Source of the DNA: an uncultured Clostridia bacterium
GTDB lineage: Bacteria; Bacillota; Clostridia; Monoglobales; Monoglobaceae
Direction: 5' to 3'
DNA: 64,000 bases
Assembly: GCA_947625905.1 (NCBI GenBank)
Contig: CANQQJ010000004.1
Coordinates: 49,909-113,908, forward strand
Position numbers and translations under genes: made by a program. Positions within the stretch are counted from its first letter, which is position 1; every line of letters begins with the position of its first letter. Positions 63,594 through 64,000 of this stretch are shown in pieces. The notes under the pieces were generated by a model. The model searched no databases and was not told the origin of the DNA. It was given only the letters and a program-made list of their open reading frames with translations.

Positions 63594-64000
63594 GTAGGGG
63601 CGGACGAGGTCGGCCGCCCGATTGCTTCCCCCATCGTAATGCGGGGTATGGGACCGCGTCAACGATGGAAGAGGCGAGCCGGGACGTCGAGGGCGCCGTC
63701 CCCTACGAATGTAGTTTATCAACAATTACACAAAACGAACGCGGGAACACGGCAAAGAAATCTGCCGAATTATTCCCGCGTATTCGCTATTTACTAATCG
63801 CTAATCACTACGTTCCCACCTCCGTCAGGCTTCGCCTGACACCTCCTCCCGGGAGGAGGCAAAACGGGCGGATAATATCCGCCCCTACAGGGTTATACAA
63901 AACAGACGCGGGAACAACGGCATAGAAATCTGCCGAATTATTCCCGCGTATTCGCTATTTACTAATCGCTAATCACTACGTTCCCACCTCCGTCAGGCTT
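63594..64000. repeat. Interspersed repeats and 168-bp tandem array at window edge
   Basis: A module A/E piece at about 63594-63625 (GTAGGGGCGGACGAGGTCGG) is followed by module E at about 63676-63711. A tandem array then begins near 63731. Bases 63756-63832 recur exactly at 63924-64000, a 77-bp identity with a 168-bp period. Each unit holds a GCGGGAA..TTCCCGC hairpin, inverted module C and an inverted D variant. A GGGCGGATAATATCCGCCC palindrome lies between the units at about 63866-63884. The array is cut by the window end. No gene is credible in this stretch. Confidence 0.85.

Noticed and set aside
63560..63925. 121-codon plus-strand frame near the right edge
   Set aside because: It reads through unrelated repeat modules and the tandem array, so it is not a gene.
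63731..64000. Possible CRISPR array
   Set aside because: The period is 168 bp, the units are made of modules found elsewhere, and there are no short uniform repeats with unique spacers or cas genes.

Overview
The window looks like a chromosomal segment of an endospore-forming, monoderm Clostridia, probably an uncultured gut member. The supporting signs are a clostridial fatty-acid operon using FabK, the sporulation pair yabP-yabQ beside divIC and yabR, three secreted proteins carrying S-layer homology (SLH) domains, a BspA-type leucine-rich-repeat protein, and a K+/H+ antiporter. Coding DNA is GC-rich while promoters are AT-rich with near-consensus sigma-A boxes. I cannot name a genus from sequence alone. 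No tRNA, rRNA, CRISPR array, prophage or transposase gene was recognised.

Layout. 1-3485 (minus): pyrH-frr-uppS-cdsA with a small membrane coiled-coil protein upstream. 3563-7064: a small COG2426 membrane protein, then tsaE-tsaB-dacF, divergent from a dCMP deaminase-addA-diglucosyl-diacylglycerol synthase-like group (7126-12382, plus). 12585-16866 (minus): an SLH-M13 metalloprotease and leuA, divergent from ftsK (17159-20023). 20024-23404: repeat clusters, a BspA-like LRR protein and an sce7726-type nuclease-fold gene. 23386-31493 (minus): a radical SAM gene, rnc, and the fatty-acid operon plsX-fabH-fabK-fabD-fabG-acpP-fabF. 31576-35123 (minus): pgsA, rimO, recX, recA. 35730-41603: a 1957-residue SLH-anchored beta-helix surface protein. 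41604-43309: repeats, a DUF559 gene and an AT-rich gap. 43310-45333 (plus): an orphan protein and a K+/H+ antiporter. 45330-58534 (minus): azlD, azlC, a YczE-like protein, recG, fakA, an Asp23 protein, yhaN/yhaO-like genes, yebC, an SPFH/NfeD pair, yabR, divIC, yabQ and yabP. 58631-63108 (minus): two large secreted proteins, each ending in a circularly permuted papain-like hydrolase domain. 63252-64000: a small Cys-rich protein and a tandem repeat array running off the edge.

How the genes fit together. A large share makes membrane lipid and envelope: plsX and fab genes build acyl chains, pgsA and cdsA make phospholipid, uppS makes the undecaprenyl carrier, UgtP-like synthase makes glycolipid, FakA phosphorylates fatty acids, and DacF trims peptidoglycan. 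A second group handles DNA (recA, recX, recG, addA, ftsK, YhaN/YhaO, dCMP deaminase). A third builds the cell surface through SLH domains.

The most unusual content is non-coding. A modular family of hairpin repeats occurs in at least seven gaps, two of its copies have an inverted centre, and two nuclease-fold genes end exactly in or against repeat copies. A 133-bp nested palindrome lies upstream of the LRR gene, and an 11-C tract lies upstream of the giant adhesin promoter. The best protein-level candidate for something undescribed is the SLH-VWA-permuted hydrolase operon at 58631-63108.
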